DNA from: Streptomyces aurantiacus
Lineage (GTDB): Bacteria; Actinomycetota; Actinomycetes; Streptomycetales; Streptomycetaceae
Reading direction: 5' to 3'
Length of the DNA stretch: 64,000 bases
Assembly: GCF_001418335.1 (NCBI RefSeq)
Contig: NZ_LIPP01000122.1
Span: 1 to 64,000, forward strand
The notes under the pieces are model-generated. The model was not told where the DNA came from. It saw nothing but the letters and a program-made list of their open reading frames with translations, and ran no database searches. This document shows, piece by piece, positions 25,484 through 34,236 of the stretch. A program made the position numbers and the translations under genes. Position 1 is the stretch's first letter, and every line of letters starts with the position of its first letter.

Positions 25484-25542
25484 GGGGGTGCCTCCAGGTG
25501 GTGCGGGGTGTGCGGTGGAACGACGGCCGGGGTGCGGCGGGA

Positions 25543-26784
25543 TCAGATCACCGACTCGGCGGCCAGTTCAGCGATGTCCTCGGCGCTGTAGCCGAGCTTT
25601 TCGCGGTACACCGCGTCGTTGTGCTCGCCGAGCGCCGGGGCGGGCCGGTCGAAGCCCGCGCGTGCGGCGGAGAACCGGATGGGGACGCCGGTGGTGGAGA
25701 GTCCCTCGACGGGGCCGTGCGTGGGGTGGATCACCGGTACGACCTCCTCGCGCTCCCGCACGAGCGGGTCCCGTACGGCGTCCCGGGGCTCGCGCACCTC
25801 GGCGGCGGGCACGCCCTCCGCGGTGAACGCGCTGATCGCCTCGGCGGTGGGGCGGACGCTGCTCCACTCCCGTATCAGGGCGTGGATCTCGTCCGCGTGG
25901 CGGACCCGCTGGTCGCGGCTGTGGAAGCGGGCGTCGTCGATCAGGTCGGGGCGGCCGACGGCGCGCAGCACGCCGTGGGCGAAGGCGTCGGTGGGCGCGG
26001 ACAGGGCGAGGTGGCCGTCGGCGGTCGGCAGGATGCCGAAGGGGGCGAGGCGGGGCACCATCGCGCCGGTGCGTTGCGGCATGCCGACCGCCTCGAAGGC
26101 GTCGAAGGGCTCGCACGCGACCAGGGACGTGAGTGCCCCGAGCATCGATACGTCGACGTGCTGGCCCTCGCCGGTCTGGTCGGCCTGCATGAGGGCCGAC
26201 AGGGTGCCGATGACCGCGTACAGCGGGGCGAGCATGTCGCCGACGGGCAGGCCGAAGCGTACCGGTCCCTCGTCCGGCTCCCCCGCGGTGAGCATGACGC
26301 CGGACAGGGCCTGGATGATGGAGTCCATGGCCTTGCCGGAGCCGGGTCCGCCCTGGCTGCCGAATCCGGTGATGGACGTGTAGACGAGGCGTGGGTTGAG
26401 GGCGTGGACGGCGGCGTAGTCGATGCCGAGGCGTCCGGTGACGCCGGGGGTGTAGTTCTCCACGAGGATGTCGGCGTCGCGTACGAGGTCCGCGAAGACC
26501 CGCTGGGAGCGTTCGTCCTTGAGGTTGAGGGTGACGCTGAGCTTGTTGCGTCCGCGGGCGAGCATCGAGACGGACATGTCGTCGGGGCCGCGCCGGGTCA
26601 CGGAGAGCCCCTCGCCACCGCCCACGTAGGGCGCGTTGTTGCGTGAGGAGTCGCCGCCGGTGGCCGGGTTCTCGACCTTGATGACGGTGGCGCCGAGTCC
26701 TGCGAGCAGCAGGGTCGCGTAGGGGCCGGCCAGCGCGGTGGTCAGGTCGATGACGGTCCGTCCGGCCAGTGGCTGGTCGCTCAT
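25543..26784 (-). CDS. CaiB/BaiF family CoA-transferase
   Basis: 413-residue class III CoA-transferase. The start is LAGRTVIDLTTALAGPYATL, the conserved VKVENPATGGDSSR follows, and NKLSVTLNLKDER and ILVENYTPGVTGRLGIDYA are family motifs. Asp in GSGKAMDSIIQALSG (near residue 170) is the expected catalytic aspartate that forms the acyl-anhydride. It would move CoA between two carboxylates, charging the substrate of the adjacent dehydratase-like pair. ATGA overlap with the CapA-like gene upstream. Confidence 0.92.
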   Translation of the reverse strand: MSDQPLAGRTVIDLTTALAGPYATLLLAGLGATVIKVENPATGGDSSRNNAPYVGGGEGLSVTRRGPDDMSVSMLARGRNKLSVTLNLKDERSQRVFADLVRDADILVENYTPGVTGRLGIDYAAVHALNPRLVYTSITGFGSQGGPGSGKAMDSIIQALSGVMLTAGEPDEGPVRFGLPVGDMLAPLYAVIGTLSALMQADQTGEGQHVDVSMLGALTSLVACEPFDAFEAVGMPQRTGAMVPRLAPFGILPTADGHLALSAPTDAFAHGVLRAVGRPDLIDDARFHSRDQRVRHADEIHALIREWSSVRPTAEAISAFTAEGVPAAEVREPRDAVRDPLVREREEVVPVIHPTHGPVEGLSTTGVPIRFSAARAGFDRPAPALGEHNDAVYREKLGYSAEDIAELAAESVI

Positions 26785-27923
26785 GATGCCCTCTCGGTGT
26801 TCAGCTCGATCAGTACACGGCCGTCGTCGCGGACGAACCGGCCGTTGAGGCCCGCGGCGCGGGTGATGTGCTCGATGTAGTCGGTGACCCGTCGGCCCTC
26901 CTCGGTGTCGCCGCAGGGCACCGGGCGTCCCCGGTCGTCGATCCAGCAGGGTTCGAAGCCCGCCTGGACGAGTCCTTCGCCGTCGAAGCGGCAGACGGCG
27001 ATCGCGGTGTTGCGGCTCTCCGGGTGGAAGGGGTAGGCGGGCATGTCCGGGTCGGGGGCGAAGCCGTACAGCTCCTTGCGCCGGTGGGCCCAGCGCGTCA
27101 GCTCGGCGCTGGAGCGGCTGGTCGCGTCCGGGGTCAGCGCGCGGGTGACGGTGACGAAGTTGCCGAGGCCGTGGAAGATCGGGCGGCCCCGGTAGGTCTC
27201 GATGCCCCGCATGATGTGGGCGTGGTGGCCGAAGACGGCGTCGGCGCCGGCGTCGATGGCGGCACGGGCCACCGGTGACTCGTACATGGCGACGGCGGCG
27301 GGGGTGTGGCCGACGCCCTTGTGGAGTCCGACGAGGACGACGTCGGCCCGCTCGCGCAGGCGTGCCACGTCGGCCTGGAGGCCGGCCAGGCTGTCCGGGT
27401 CGGCGAAGGTGTAAATCTTCGGTGGGCCGCCGGGACTGGCGTGGTCGAGCTCGTAGTGGGTGAGGACGTGGACGTAGGCGCAGCCCGCCTTGCGCGAGGT
27501 GGCCCAGGACTCGCGCGGGCCCACGCAGTTGTAGGAGAGCACGCCGACGCGCAGCCCGCCGCGTTCGACGACGGCGGGCGTTCGGGCCTCGTCGAGGTCG
27601 GCGCCTGCTCCGGCGGTGGCCAGGCCGGCCCGGTGGGCGTGCGCGACGGTGTCGGCGACGCCGGTGTCGCCCGCGTCGTAGATGTGGTTGCCGGCCAGCG
27701 TGACGATGTCGAAGCCGGCCTCGGCAAGCGCGGTGAGGGCCGCCGGGTCGGCGGGCGGCGCGGGGACGTCGGTGCTCTGCTGGACGGTGGTGGTGGAGTG
27801 CGGGACCTCGACGTGCCCGATGGTGACGTCCGCGGCGCGGAGCAGGTGTGCCGAGGGGGCCAGGAACGAGGCGGGGTCGGGCTCGTCGAGAATGAGGTCC
27901 CCGACCGAGGCAACGGTGATCAC
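26781..27923 (-). CDS. CapA-like metallophosphatase family protein
   Basis: 380-residue CapA/PgsA-type calcineurin-fold protein. Metal motifs are GDLILD (residues 8-13), GNHIYD (about 78-83) and [12 protein letters not shown] (about 230). Unlike capsule-associated CapA proteins it starts directly at the first motif, with no signal peptide or membrane anchor, so it should be cytoplasmic. It lies between an ABC importer and a CoA-transferase with overlapping codons on both sides (GTGA, ATGA), so it is part of the pathway rather than capsule synthesis. Reaction unknown; hydrolysis of a phosphorylated or amide intermediate is possible. Confidence 0.82.
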   Translation of the reverse strand: MITVASVGDLILDEPDPASFLAPSAHLLRAADVTIGHVEVPHSTTTVQQSTDVPAPPADPAALTALAEAGFDIVTLAGNHIYDAGDTGVADTVAHAHRAGLATAGAGADLDEARTPAVVERGGLRVGVLSYNCVGPRESWATSRKAGCAYVHVLTHYELDHASPGGPPKIYTFADPDSLAGLQADVARLRERADVVLVGLHKGVGHTPAAVAMYESPVARAAIDAGADAVFGHHAHIMRGIETYRGRPIFHGLGNFVTVTRALTPDATSRSSAELTRWAHRRKELYGFAPDPDMPAYPFHPESRNTAIAVCRFDGEGLVQAGFEPCWIDDRGRPVPCGDTEEGRRVTDYIEHITRAAGLNGRFVRDDGRVLIELNTERAS

Positions 27924-28720
27924 GAGACGTGCTCCTGAGGGGTGGCGAGGCTGTCGCGGTGGCGGGCGAGGAACGACCGCAGGCGCGTGGTGCGGGGGTT
28001 GGTGAACATGTCGTCGGGCCTGCCGCTCTCGACGATGCGGCCGGCCTCCATGAAGACGCAGCGGTCGGCGACCTCGCGGGCGAAGGCGATCTCGTGGGTC
28101 ACCACGACCATGGTCATGCCCTCGGCGGCCAACTGCCGCATGACGGCGAGCACTTCGTCGACCAGTTCCGGGTCGAGGGCGCTGGTGGGCTCGTCGAAGA
28201 GCATGACGCGGGGCCGGGCGGCGACGGCCCGGGCGATCGCGACCCGCTGCTGCTGGCCGCCGGAGAGCTGGCGCGGGTAGTGGTCGGCGCGGTCGGCGAG
28301 GCCGACCCGTTCGAGCAGTTCGCGGGCTTCGGCCTCCGCCTCCTGCCGGGGTCTGCCGTGGACGCGTACCGGAGCTTCGGTGATGTTCCTGAGCACCGTG
28401 AAGTGCGGGATGAGGTGGAACTGCTGGAAGACCATGCTCATCCGGCTGCGTTGCGCGGCCACCCGGCGGGTGCCGAGGGGTCGCAGGGCGCCGCGGTGCC
28501 GTTCGTGGCCGAGGAGTTCGTCATCCAGGTAGATCGCGCCGGAGTCGATGGTCTCCAGCTGGTGCACGCACCGGATCAGGGTCGACTTGCCGGACCCCGA
28601 GGGCCCGATGACCGTGACGACCTCTCCGTCGGCGACGTCGAGGTCCACTCCGTCGAGGGCGACGTGGTCGCCGAAGTTCTTGCGGATGCCCCGCACACGC
28701 AGGGCGGGTTCACCGGTCAT
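27920..28720 (-). CDS. Amino-acid-type ABC transporter ATP-binding protein
   Basis: 266-residue GlnQ/HisP-like ATPase. Walker A is GPSGSGKST (residues about 39-47), Q-loop region [11 protein letters not shown], signature [14 protein letters not shown], Walker [13 protein letters not shown], switch His in VVVTHE. It would energise import by the permease and binding protein encoded immediately upstream. The gene begins 13 bases after the permease stop and overlaps the CapA-like gene at its end. Confidence 0.95.
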   Translation of the reverse strand: MTGEPALRVRGIRKNFGDHVALDGVDLDVADGEVVTVIGPSGSGKSTLIRCVHQLETIDSGAIYLDDELLGHERHRGALRPLGTRRVAAQRSRMSMVFQQFHLIPHFTVLRNITEAPVRVHGRPRQEAEAEARELLERVGLADRADHYPRQLSGGQQQRVAIARAVAARPRVMLFDEPTSALDPELVDEVLAVMRQLAAEGMTMVVVTHEIAFAREVADRCVFMEAGRIVESGRPDDMFTNPRTTRLRSFLARHRDSLATPQEHVS

Positions 28721-28733
28721 GCGGACACTCCGT

Positions 28734-29657
28734 TCATACGGACACCCCGTGAGAGGTCTTCTTCGGGCGGCGGGTGAGGCCGCCGGTGGTGTGGCCCCGG
28801 GAGAAGTGCCGTTCGAGCCAGCGCTGTCCGATGGTGAACAGGGTGACGACGGCCAGGTACCAGAGGCAGGCCACGATGAGCATGGGAACGATCTCGTAGG
28901 TGCGGTTGTAGACGACCTGCACCGAGTGCAGCAGGTCGGCCATGGCGATCACCGAGACCAGCGCGGTTCCCTTGAGGACGCTGATGAACTGGCTGCCTCC
29001 CGGCGGGATGATCACGCGCATCGCCTGCGGAAGCACGACGCGGAAGAAGGTCTGGCCAGGCGTGAAACCCATCGCGCGGGCCGCGTCGCGCTGTCCCTGC
29101 TCCACGCCCAGCAGCCCGCCGCGGATGATCTCCGCCAGGTACGCGGACTCGACCAGCGACAGCCCGATGACGGCGGCTGTCACCGGCGTGATCACCTCGT
29201 TGGCGTCCCAGGAGGCGAACTCCGGACCGAAGGGGATGCCGAGGGAGATGCGTGGGACGAGATAGGCGAGGTTGAACCAGAAGATGAGCTGCACCAGCGG
29301 CGGGATGCCGCGGAACACGCCGATGTAGAGCGTGGCCGCCCAGCGGACCGGCGGGAACTGCGACATCTGCGCCGCCGCCAGCAGTGCTCCGAGGACGGAG
29401 CCGATGACGGTGGCCGCGACGGCGAGCCACACCGTGGTGCCGAGCCCGGAGAGCACCGACGGATCGAAGAGGTACTCCCCGACCACGTCCCACTCCAGGC
29501 GCGGGTTGGTCACCAGGAAGTGGACGAGCAGTACGGCGACGACCGCGAGCACCGTACCGGCCACCACCCGCCAGGGCCGTACGCGCCGCCTGGACAGGGC
29601 GACGTCGTCGGTCTTCGGACCGGTGGGACGTTCCGTCAGGGAGAGGGGTCCGGCCAC
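28734..29657 (-). CDS. Amino-acid-type ABC transporter permease
   Basis: 307-residue HisM/GlnP-type permease. After a cytoplasmic start, segment [19 protein letters not shown] leads into five or so further membrane segments. The EAA loop is near [20 protein letters not shown], which contacts the ATPase. [16 protein letters not shown] and [13 protein letters not shown] are family motifs. GTG 29657 lies 3 bases after the binding-protein stop. Only one permease is present, so the channel is probably a homodimer. Confidence 0.93.
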   Translation of the reverse strand: MAGPLSLTERPTGPKTDDVALSRRRVRPWRVVAGTVLAVVAVLLVHFLVTNPRLEWDVVGEYLFDPSVLSGLGTTVWLAVAATVIGSVLGALLAAAQMSQFPPVRWAATLYIGVFRGIPPLVQLIFWFNLAYLVPRISLGIPFGPEFASWDANEVITPVTAAVIGLSLVESAYLAEIIRGGLLGVEQGQRDAARAMGFTPGQTFFRVVLPQAMRVIIPPGGSQFISVLKGTALVSVIAMADLLHSVQVVYNRTYEIVPMLIVACLWYLAVVTLFTIGQRWLERHFSRGHTTGGLTRRPKKTSHGVSV

Positions 29658-29660
29658 GGT

Positions 29661-30584
29661 TCAGCTCTCTTTACTGGCGATGTTCAGGGTGGGCTTGTCG
29701 ACCATCACGTCCTTCAGTCCCGAGTCCTCCATAATGCGTCGGTACTCACCGTTGTCGACGAGCGCCTGGAAGGCCTTCTGGATCACCGGGCCGAGCCCGC
29801 TCTTCTTGGGCACGAGGAGAGCGAGGTTGTCGGTGGTGGCGCCCTGCTCCTCGGTCTGGGAGACGTAGCCGTACTTGTCCGACTGGGTCTTGGTGACGTC
29901 GATGGCGGCGGCCTGGGTCATCCCGGCGGCGTCGGCGCGGCCGGACTGCGCGGCCAGCAGGGTGGCGTTGGTGTCGTCGAGCCCGATCGCCCGCGCCGGC
30001 TGCTTGCCCTGGTCGGCGCAGAACTTGGACAGCTTGGCCAGCTGGCCCTCCACGATGCTCGCCTTGACCACGGCGACCTTCTTGCCGCACAGGTCGGCGG
30101 CGGAGGTGACCTCGGTCTTGGAGGACTTCGGCACGACGTAGGACGTGCGGCTGGTCATCCAGGTGATGGTGTCGAACTGGCGCTCGCGTTCGGCCGTGGC
30201 CTGCACCGGCCCGTTGAAGCCCTCGTAGCGCCCGCTGAGCATGCCCTGGAGCGCCGCGGGGAGATTGTTCACGATCTTGATCTCGGTGCGTACTCCGAGC
30301 ACCTGCCCGAGCGCCTTCTGCAGGTCCTTGTCGATGCCCGTCACGGAACCGTCGGCGCCGACCGAGCGGAAGGGCGGGTGCGAGTCACCCGCGAACCGCA
30401 GGACGCCGGAGTCCTTGACCGCCTTCGGCAGGGCGTCGTGGAGCGCGGGCACCTTGGAAACGGACGGGGCGGCGGCGCCCTCCGTCTCGGACGCGCCACA
30501 GCCCGCGAGGGCCAGCGCGGAGATGAAGGCGGTGGTGAGAGTGCCATATGTTCGCCACTGTCGGTGGCCTCGAAAGTCACGCAT
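29661..30584 (-). CDS. ABC transporter substrate-binding lipoprotein
   Basis: 307-residue polar-amino-acid-type binding protein. The lipobox is LALAGC (cysteine near residue 29) after a basic start and a hydrophobic stretch, so the mature protein is membrane-anchored outside the cell. Family features are GVLRFAGDSHPPFRS, GIDKDLQKALGQVLG and the hinge-proximal KVAVVKASI. ATG 30584 is preferred over ATG 30602 because AAGGGA lies 9 bases before it. The acidic/amide-binding Arg seen in many amino-acid binders is not obvious, so the ligand may be an organic acid rather than an amino acid. Confidence 0.88.
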   Translation of the reverse strand: MRDFRGHRQWRTYGTLTTAFISALALAGCGASETEGAAAPSVSKVPALHDALPKAVKDSGVLRFAGDSHPPFRSVGADGSVTGIDKDLQKALGQVLGVRTEIKIVNNLPAALQGMLSGRYEGFNGPVQATAERERQFDTITWMTSRTSYVVPKSSKTEVTSAADLCGKKVAVVKASIVEGQLAKLSKFCADQGKQPARAIGLDDTNATLLAAQSGRADAAGMTQAAAIDVTKTQSDKYGYVSQTEEQGATTDNLALLVPKKSGLGPVIQKAFQALVDNGEYRRIMEDSGLKDVMVDKPTLNIASKES

Positions 30585-30721
30585 GAAGGTGTTCCCTTGC
30601 ATGGGGAGAGATCCGCGTCATTGTCGGTATCGATGGCGAGCGTCGCACGAGGTGTCGCCTATAGCAAGGGTCGTGCCATACTTCGATTCGCCGCGATGAT
30701 CACCGAGGGGACTGAGGTGCC
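30585..30721. promoter_or_regulatory. Divergent promoter region of the CoA/ABC unit and PaaX gene
   Basis: 137 bases separate the binding-protein start from the PaaX-type start. A -10-like CATACT (about 30677-30682) faces the regulator gene. I could not define a convincing PaaX palindrome by eye. Any operator for the eight-gene unit should lie here. Confidence 0.4.
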
Positions 30722-31729
30722 ATGGGAAAGGGCCTGCCGAAAGCCGATCTGCCCCGGGCACAGAACGGGGCGGAGCCCCAACTCCTGCTGACGTCCCTGC
30801 TGGGTGACTTCTGGTACTGGCGCGACGAACACATCCCCGCGACGGCCCTGGTGAGACTGCTCGCCGACTTCGACGTGACGTCGGACGGCGCCAGGGCGGC
30901 GATGCGCCGGCTGGTGACCCGCGGACTGCTGGACTCCTCCCGCAGCGGACGCACGACGGCGTACGGGATCCCGGCCCGCACCTCCGAGGTGATCGTCGAA
31001 CGCACGCACCACATGCTGACGTTCGGCACCACGGCGCCCCAGTGGGACGGACAGTGGACGGTGGTCGCCTTCTCCGTCCCCGAGCAGGACCGCGGCCTGC
31101 GGACCACGCTGCGTTCACGGCTGCGGCTGCTGGGGTTCGCCGCGCTCTACGACGGCGTATGGGTGTCGCCCCACTCTCTCGGCGCGGAGGCGCAGTCCCT
31201 GCTGCGCGACCTCGGAATCGACACGGCGACCGTGCTGCGCTGCACCGAGGTGCCCGGCGGGGCCCGGCAGGGCGACCCGGTCTCGGCGTTCGACCTGACG
31301 TCGCTGACCCTGGAGTACCACGCCTTCACCGAACGCTACGAGACGGTGCTCGACAGCCTGGACGCCGGCCTCATAAGCCCGGCCCAGGCGCTGCGCACGC
31401 GCACCGAACTGCGCGTGGCCTGGCGGCGTTTCCCGGAGACCGACCCGGACCTGCCGGCCGAACTGCTGCCGTCGGACTGGGACCGGCCTCGCGCCCAGCA
31501 GGTCTTCCTGCAGATCTACGACCGCCTGGGACCGCTGGCCGAGCTCCGGTTCCGGCAGATCCTTGCCACGGTCTCACCCGAACTGGCCGAACTGGCGTCC
31601 CATCACGACTCCACCGCCATCGCCGAGCTCTACGCCTCACTGGGCGACCGCAGGGCGCACGGAGACACCCCCTTCGAACAGGCCGCGCGGGCTCGCCGGC
31701 TGGACGAGGTGACCCGCTCCAAGTCGTGA
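30722..31729 (+). CDS. PaaX family transcriptional regulator
   Basis: 335-residue PaaX-type repressor. The winged HTH is in residues about 20-90 (LLLTSLLGDFWYWRDEHIPA, then ARAAMRRLVTRGLLDSSRSG). The central PaaX domain (WDGQWTVVAFSVPEQDRGLR, then LRLLGFAALYDGVWVSPH) and the C-terminal domain (AWRRFPETDPDLPAELLPSD W) are all present. Characterised PaaX proteins release DNA on binding phenylacetyl-CoA. This one probably senses an acyl- or aryl-CoA made by the divergent CoA-transferase unit. Confidence 0.92.
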   Translation: MGKGLPKADLPRAQNGAEPQLLLTSLLGDFWYWRDEHIPATALVRLLADFDVTSDGARAAMRRLVTRGLLDSSRSGRTTAYGIPARTSEVIVERTHHMLTFGTTAPQWDGQWTVVAFSVPEQDRGLRTTLRSRLRLLGFAALYDGVWVSPHSLGAEAQSLLRDLGIDTATVLRCTEVPGGARQGDPVSAFDLTSLTLEYHAFTERYETVLDSLDAGLISPAQALRTRTELRVAWRRFPETDPDLPAELLPSDWDRPRAQQVFLQIYDRLGPLAELRFRQILATVSPELAELASHHDSTAIAELYASLGDRRAHGDTPFEQAARARRLDEVTRSKS

Positions 31730-31762
31730 CACGGGGGCCGCCCCACGGCACCCCCGCACACG

Positions 31763-32224
31763 TCAGGCCAGCGCGCGATGCGCGCTCTTCAGGGCAGCAC
31801 GGAAACGCTCGACGTCGGCGGGCCGGAGACCCTCCACCATGCGCTCTTCCAGGCTGCGGGCCGGCTCGGCGTAGTCGGCGAGCAGCCGGCGTCCGGCGTC
31901 GGCCAGCAGGATGACCTTCTCCCGCCGATTACGCGGGTGGGGCTCACGCCGGATGAACTCACGGCTCTCCAGTGCGCGGACCATGTCCGCCATCGACTGC
32001 GCCGTGACGAACGAGGCCCGGGCCAACTGGGCGGCGGACACGCCGTCATGGCGCTCCAGCACGGTCAGCGCCGTGTACTGCAGGGCGGTGACCCCGGCGG
32101 GCTTGAGCAGTTCCTCCAGGCGCGCGCGCACGACGAGTTCGGTCCGCTTGAGCAGATAGAGCAGGGACGGCCCCGCATCAGTCCCCTCCCCGGTGTCCAC
32201 CGCGGGCTCCGTCGCTTGCGTCAT
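31763..32224 (-). CDS. MarR family transcriptional regulator
   Basis: 153-residue MarR protein. LYLLKRTELVVRARLEELLK begins the dimer helices, GVTALQYTALTVLERHDGVS, AQLARASFVTAQSMADMVRA is the HTH, and REPHPRNRREKVILLADAGR the wing. The ATG at 32224 has GGAGG upstream; the longer open frame to 32377 would cover the operators. It is divergent from the SDR/amidohydrolase/ligase/MaoC unit and convergent with the PaaX gene. Confidence 0.92.
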   Translation of the reverse strand: MTQATEPAVDTGEGTDAGPSLLYLLKRTELVVRARLEELLKPAGVTALQYTALTVLERHDGVSAAQLARASFVTAQSMADMVRALESREFIRREPHPRNRREKVILLADAGRRLLADYAEPARSLEERMVEGLRPADVERFRAALKSAHRALA

Positions 32225-32281
32225 CCCCGTGCCTCCACTGACAGCCGCTCCATGTCTCACAACCCACCACCCTAAGTCATT

Positions 32282-32334
32282 GACAGGATTCCTGTCGGAA
32301 GAGAACACTGAGTCCAACCGACAGGATTCCTGTC
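32282..32334. promoter_or_regulatory. Twin MarR operators
   Basis: Two identical palindromes GACAGGATTCCTGTC at 32282-32296 and 32320-32334, 38 bases apart, in the space between the MarR gene and the divergent operon. The second is extended to CGACAGGATTCCTGTCG. Identical paired palindromes beside a MarR gene are strong evidence for its binding site. Confidence 0.75.
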
Positions 32335-32424
32335 GATCTCTGTCGATCCATCGCAGTGGTGGCCCGGCCCGCATCACCGCCCATCAGCCCATCAGTCATC
32401 AGCCCATCAGGAAGAGGCACAGCC

Positions 32425-33336
32425 ATGGATCTGCAAGGCAAGGTCGCGGTCGTCACCGGAAGCGGGCGGGGACTGGGACTCGCGTACGCCCGCGCCCTGG
32501 CCGCGGCGGGTGCCGCCGTCGTGGTCAACGACATCGACGCCGACGTGGCCGACGCCGCGGTCCGTGCCATCACCGCGGACGGCGGCAAGGCCGTCGGCGT
32601 CGTGGCGGCCGTGGGCGACAGCGAGGCCGCCGAGCAGCTCACCGAAGCGGCGGTACGGGAGTTCGGCCGCCTGGACGTCCTCGTCACCAACGCCGGCATC
32701 CTCCGCGACCGGGTGCTGTGGAAGATGACGGACGACGACTTCGACTCCGTCGTCAAGGTCCACCTGCGCGGCACCTTCACCTGCGCCCGGGCCGCCGCGG
32801 TGCGCATGCGCGAGCAGGGAGAGGGCGGGCGGCTGATACTCATCTCCTCCCCCGCCGGCCAGCGCGGCAACTTCGGCCAGACCAACTACGCCGCCGCCAA
32901 GGCCGGCATCGTGGCGATGGCCCGTACCTGGGCACTGGAACTGGCCCGGGCGGGCATCACCGTGAACGCGGTCGTCCCCGTCGCGGCCACCGCGATGACC
33001 AAGACCATCCCCGCCTTCGCGCCGGCCATCGAGGAGGCCGAACGCACCGGCGCTCCCCTGCCGGACTGGCTGCGCAAGGACGAGGGCCTCGGCACCGTCG
33101 ACGACGTGGCGGGCCTGATCACCTTCCTCGCCTCCGACACCGCCAAGGACGTCACGGGCCAGGCCATCGGCATCGGCGGCGACCGGCTGGCCCTGTGGGC
33201 CCACCCCACGGAGACGGCGGTCGCCTTCGCCGACGGCGGCTGGAGCGCCGACGCGATCGGCGAGCGGTGGCACGACGGCGTCGGGGCCGAACCCCAGACG
33301 TACGGCATCCCGGCTCCCAAGGCACCGGAGGCCTGA
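32425..33336 (+). CDS. SDR family oxidoreductase, long form
   Basis: 303-residue short-chain dehydrogenase. It has TGSGRGLGLAYA, ND (NDIDADVAD), NAGILRD, catalytic Ser in LISSPAG, and YAAAK. The sequence resembles 3-hydroxyacyl-CoA dehydrogenase domains of multifunctional proteins (NAGILRDRVLWKMTDDDFDS). About 45 extra C-terminal residues (LWAHPTETAVAFADGG onward) are typical of that subgroup. It would oxidise or reduce a 3-hydroxyacyl-CoA made by the MaoC hydratase in the same unit. ATG 32425 is the first gene after the MarR operators. Confidence 0.9.
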   Translation: MDLQGKVAVVTGSGRGLGLAYARALAAAGAAVVVNDIDADVADAAVRAITADGGKAVGVVAAVGDSEAAEQLTEAAVREFGRLDVLVTNAGILRDRVLWKMTDDDFDSVVKVHLRGTFTCARAAAVRMREQGEGGRLILISSPAGQRGNFGQTNYAAAKAGIVAMARTWALELARAGITVNAVVPVAATAMTKTIPAFAPAIEEAERTGAPLPDWLRKDEGLGTVDDVAGLITFLASDTAKDVTGQAIGIGGDRLALWAHPTETAVAFADGGWSADAIGERWHDGVGAEPQTYGIPAPKAPEA

Positions 33337-33337
33337 C

Positions 33338-34225
33338 ATGAGCGACCCGGTCATCGATGTCGACGCCCTGACCGCCATCGACATGCACACCCACGCGGAG
33401 ATCTCCCGGACCGGCCACGGCGCACTGAGCCCGGAACTCTTCGGGGCCTCCGCGGAGTACTTCAAGGCACACGCCCACCGGCAGCCGACCATCGACGAGA
33501 TGGCCGCGTACTACCGGGAACGACGCATGGCGGCGGTGGTCTTCACCGTGGACGCGGAGCACGCCACCGGCCATCCACGGATCGCCAACGAGGAGGTCGC
33601 CGAGAGCTGCGCCGCCCACGCCGACGTGCTGATCCCGTTCGCCAGTGTCGACCCGCACAAGGGTCGTGCGGGCGTCCGCGAGGCCCGCCGCCTGGTGACG
33701 GAGCACGGGGTGCGCGGCTTCAAGTTCCACCCCAGCATCCAGGCGTTCTCGCCGGACGACCGGATGGCATACCCGCTCTACGAGGCGATCGAGGAACTCG
33801 GCGTGCCCGCGCTGTTCCACACCGGGCAGACCGGGATCGGCGCCGGTGTGCCCGGGGGCGGCGGCATCCGGCTGAGGTACTCCAACCCCATGCTCGTCGA
33901 CGACGTGGCCGTGGACTTCCCCGAACTGCGCATCATCCTGGCGCACCCCTCCTTCCCCTGGCAGGACGAGGCCCTGGCCGTCGCCACGCACAAGCCGTAC
34001 GTGCACATCGACCTGTCGGGCTGGTCACCGAAGTACTTCCCGCCGCAACTGGTGCGGTACGCCAACACGCTGCTCAAGGACAAGGTGCTCTTCGGTTCGG
34101 ACTATCCCGTCATCACCCCCGACCGCTGGCTCGCCGACTTCGAGCGGCTCGACATCAAGCCCGAGGTCCGGCCGAAGATCCTGAAGGACAACGCCGCCCG
34201 TCTGCTCGGCCTGGTCAAGGGCTGA
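33338..34225 (+). CDS. Amidohydrolase family protein (ACMSD/decarboxylase-like)
   Basis: 295-residue metal-dependent TIM-barrel hydrolase of the amidohydrolase_2 type. Metal ligands can be placed in DMHTHAE (residues about 15-21), GFKFHPS, LFHTGQTG, LAHPSFPWQDEA and FGSDYPV (catalytic Asp near 258). Members include hydrolases and non-oxidative decarboxylases. ATG 33338 starts 1 base after the SDR stop, so the two are co-translated. In this unit it could decarboxylate or open a ring before CoA activation. Confidence 0.88.
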   Translation: MSDPVIDVDALTAIDMHTHAEISRTGHGALSPELFGASAEYFKAHAHRQPTIDEMAAYYRERRMAAVVFTVDAEHATGHPRIANEEVAESCAAHADVLIPFASVDPHKGRAGVREARRLVTEHGVRGFKFHPSIQAFSPDDRMAYPLYEAIEELGVPALFHTGQTGIGAGVPGGGGIRLRYSNPMLVDDVAVDFPELRIILAHPSFPWQDEALAVATHKPYVHIDLSGWSPKYFPPQLVRYANTLLKDKVLFGSDYPVITPDRWLADFERLDIKPEVRPKILKDNAARLLGLVKG

Positions 34226-34236
34226 GGGGGCAGGCC

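Noticed and set aside
26781..27923. Poly-gamma-glutamate capsule locus
   Set aside because: The CapA-like protein has no membrane anchor, and no CapB or CapC partner is present.
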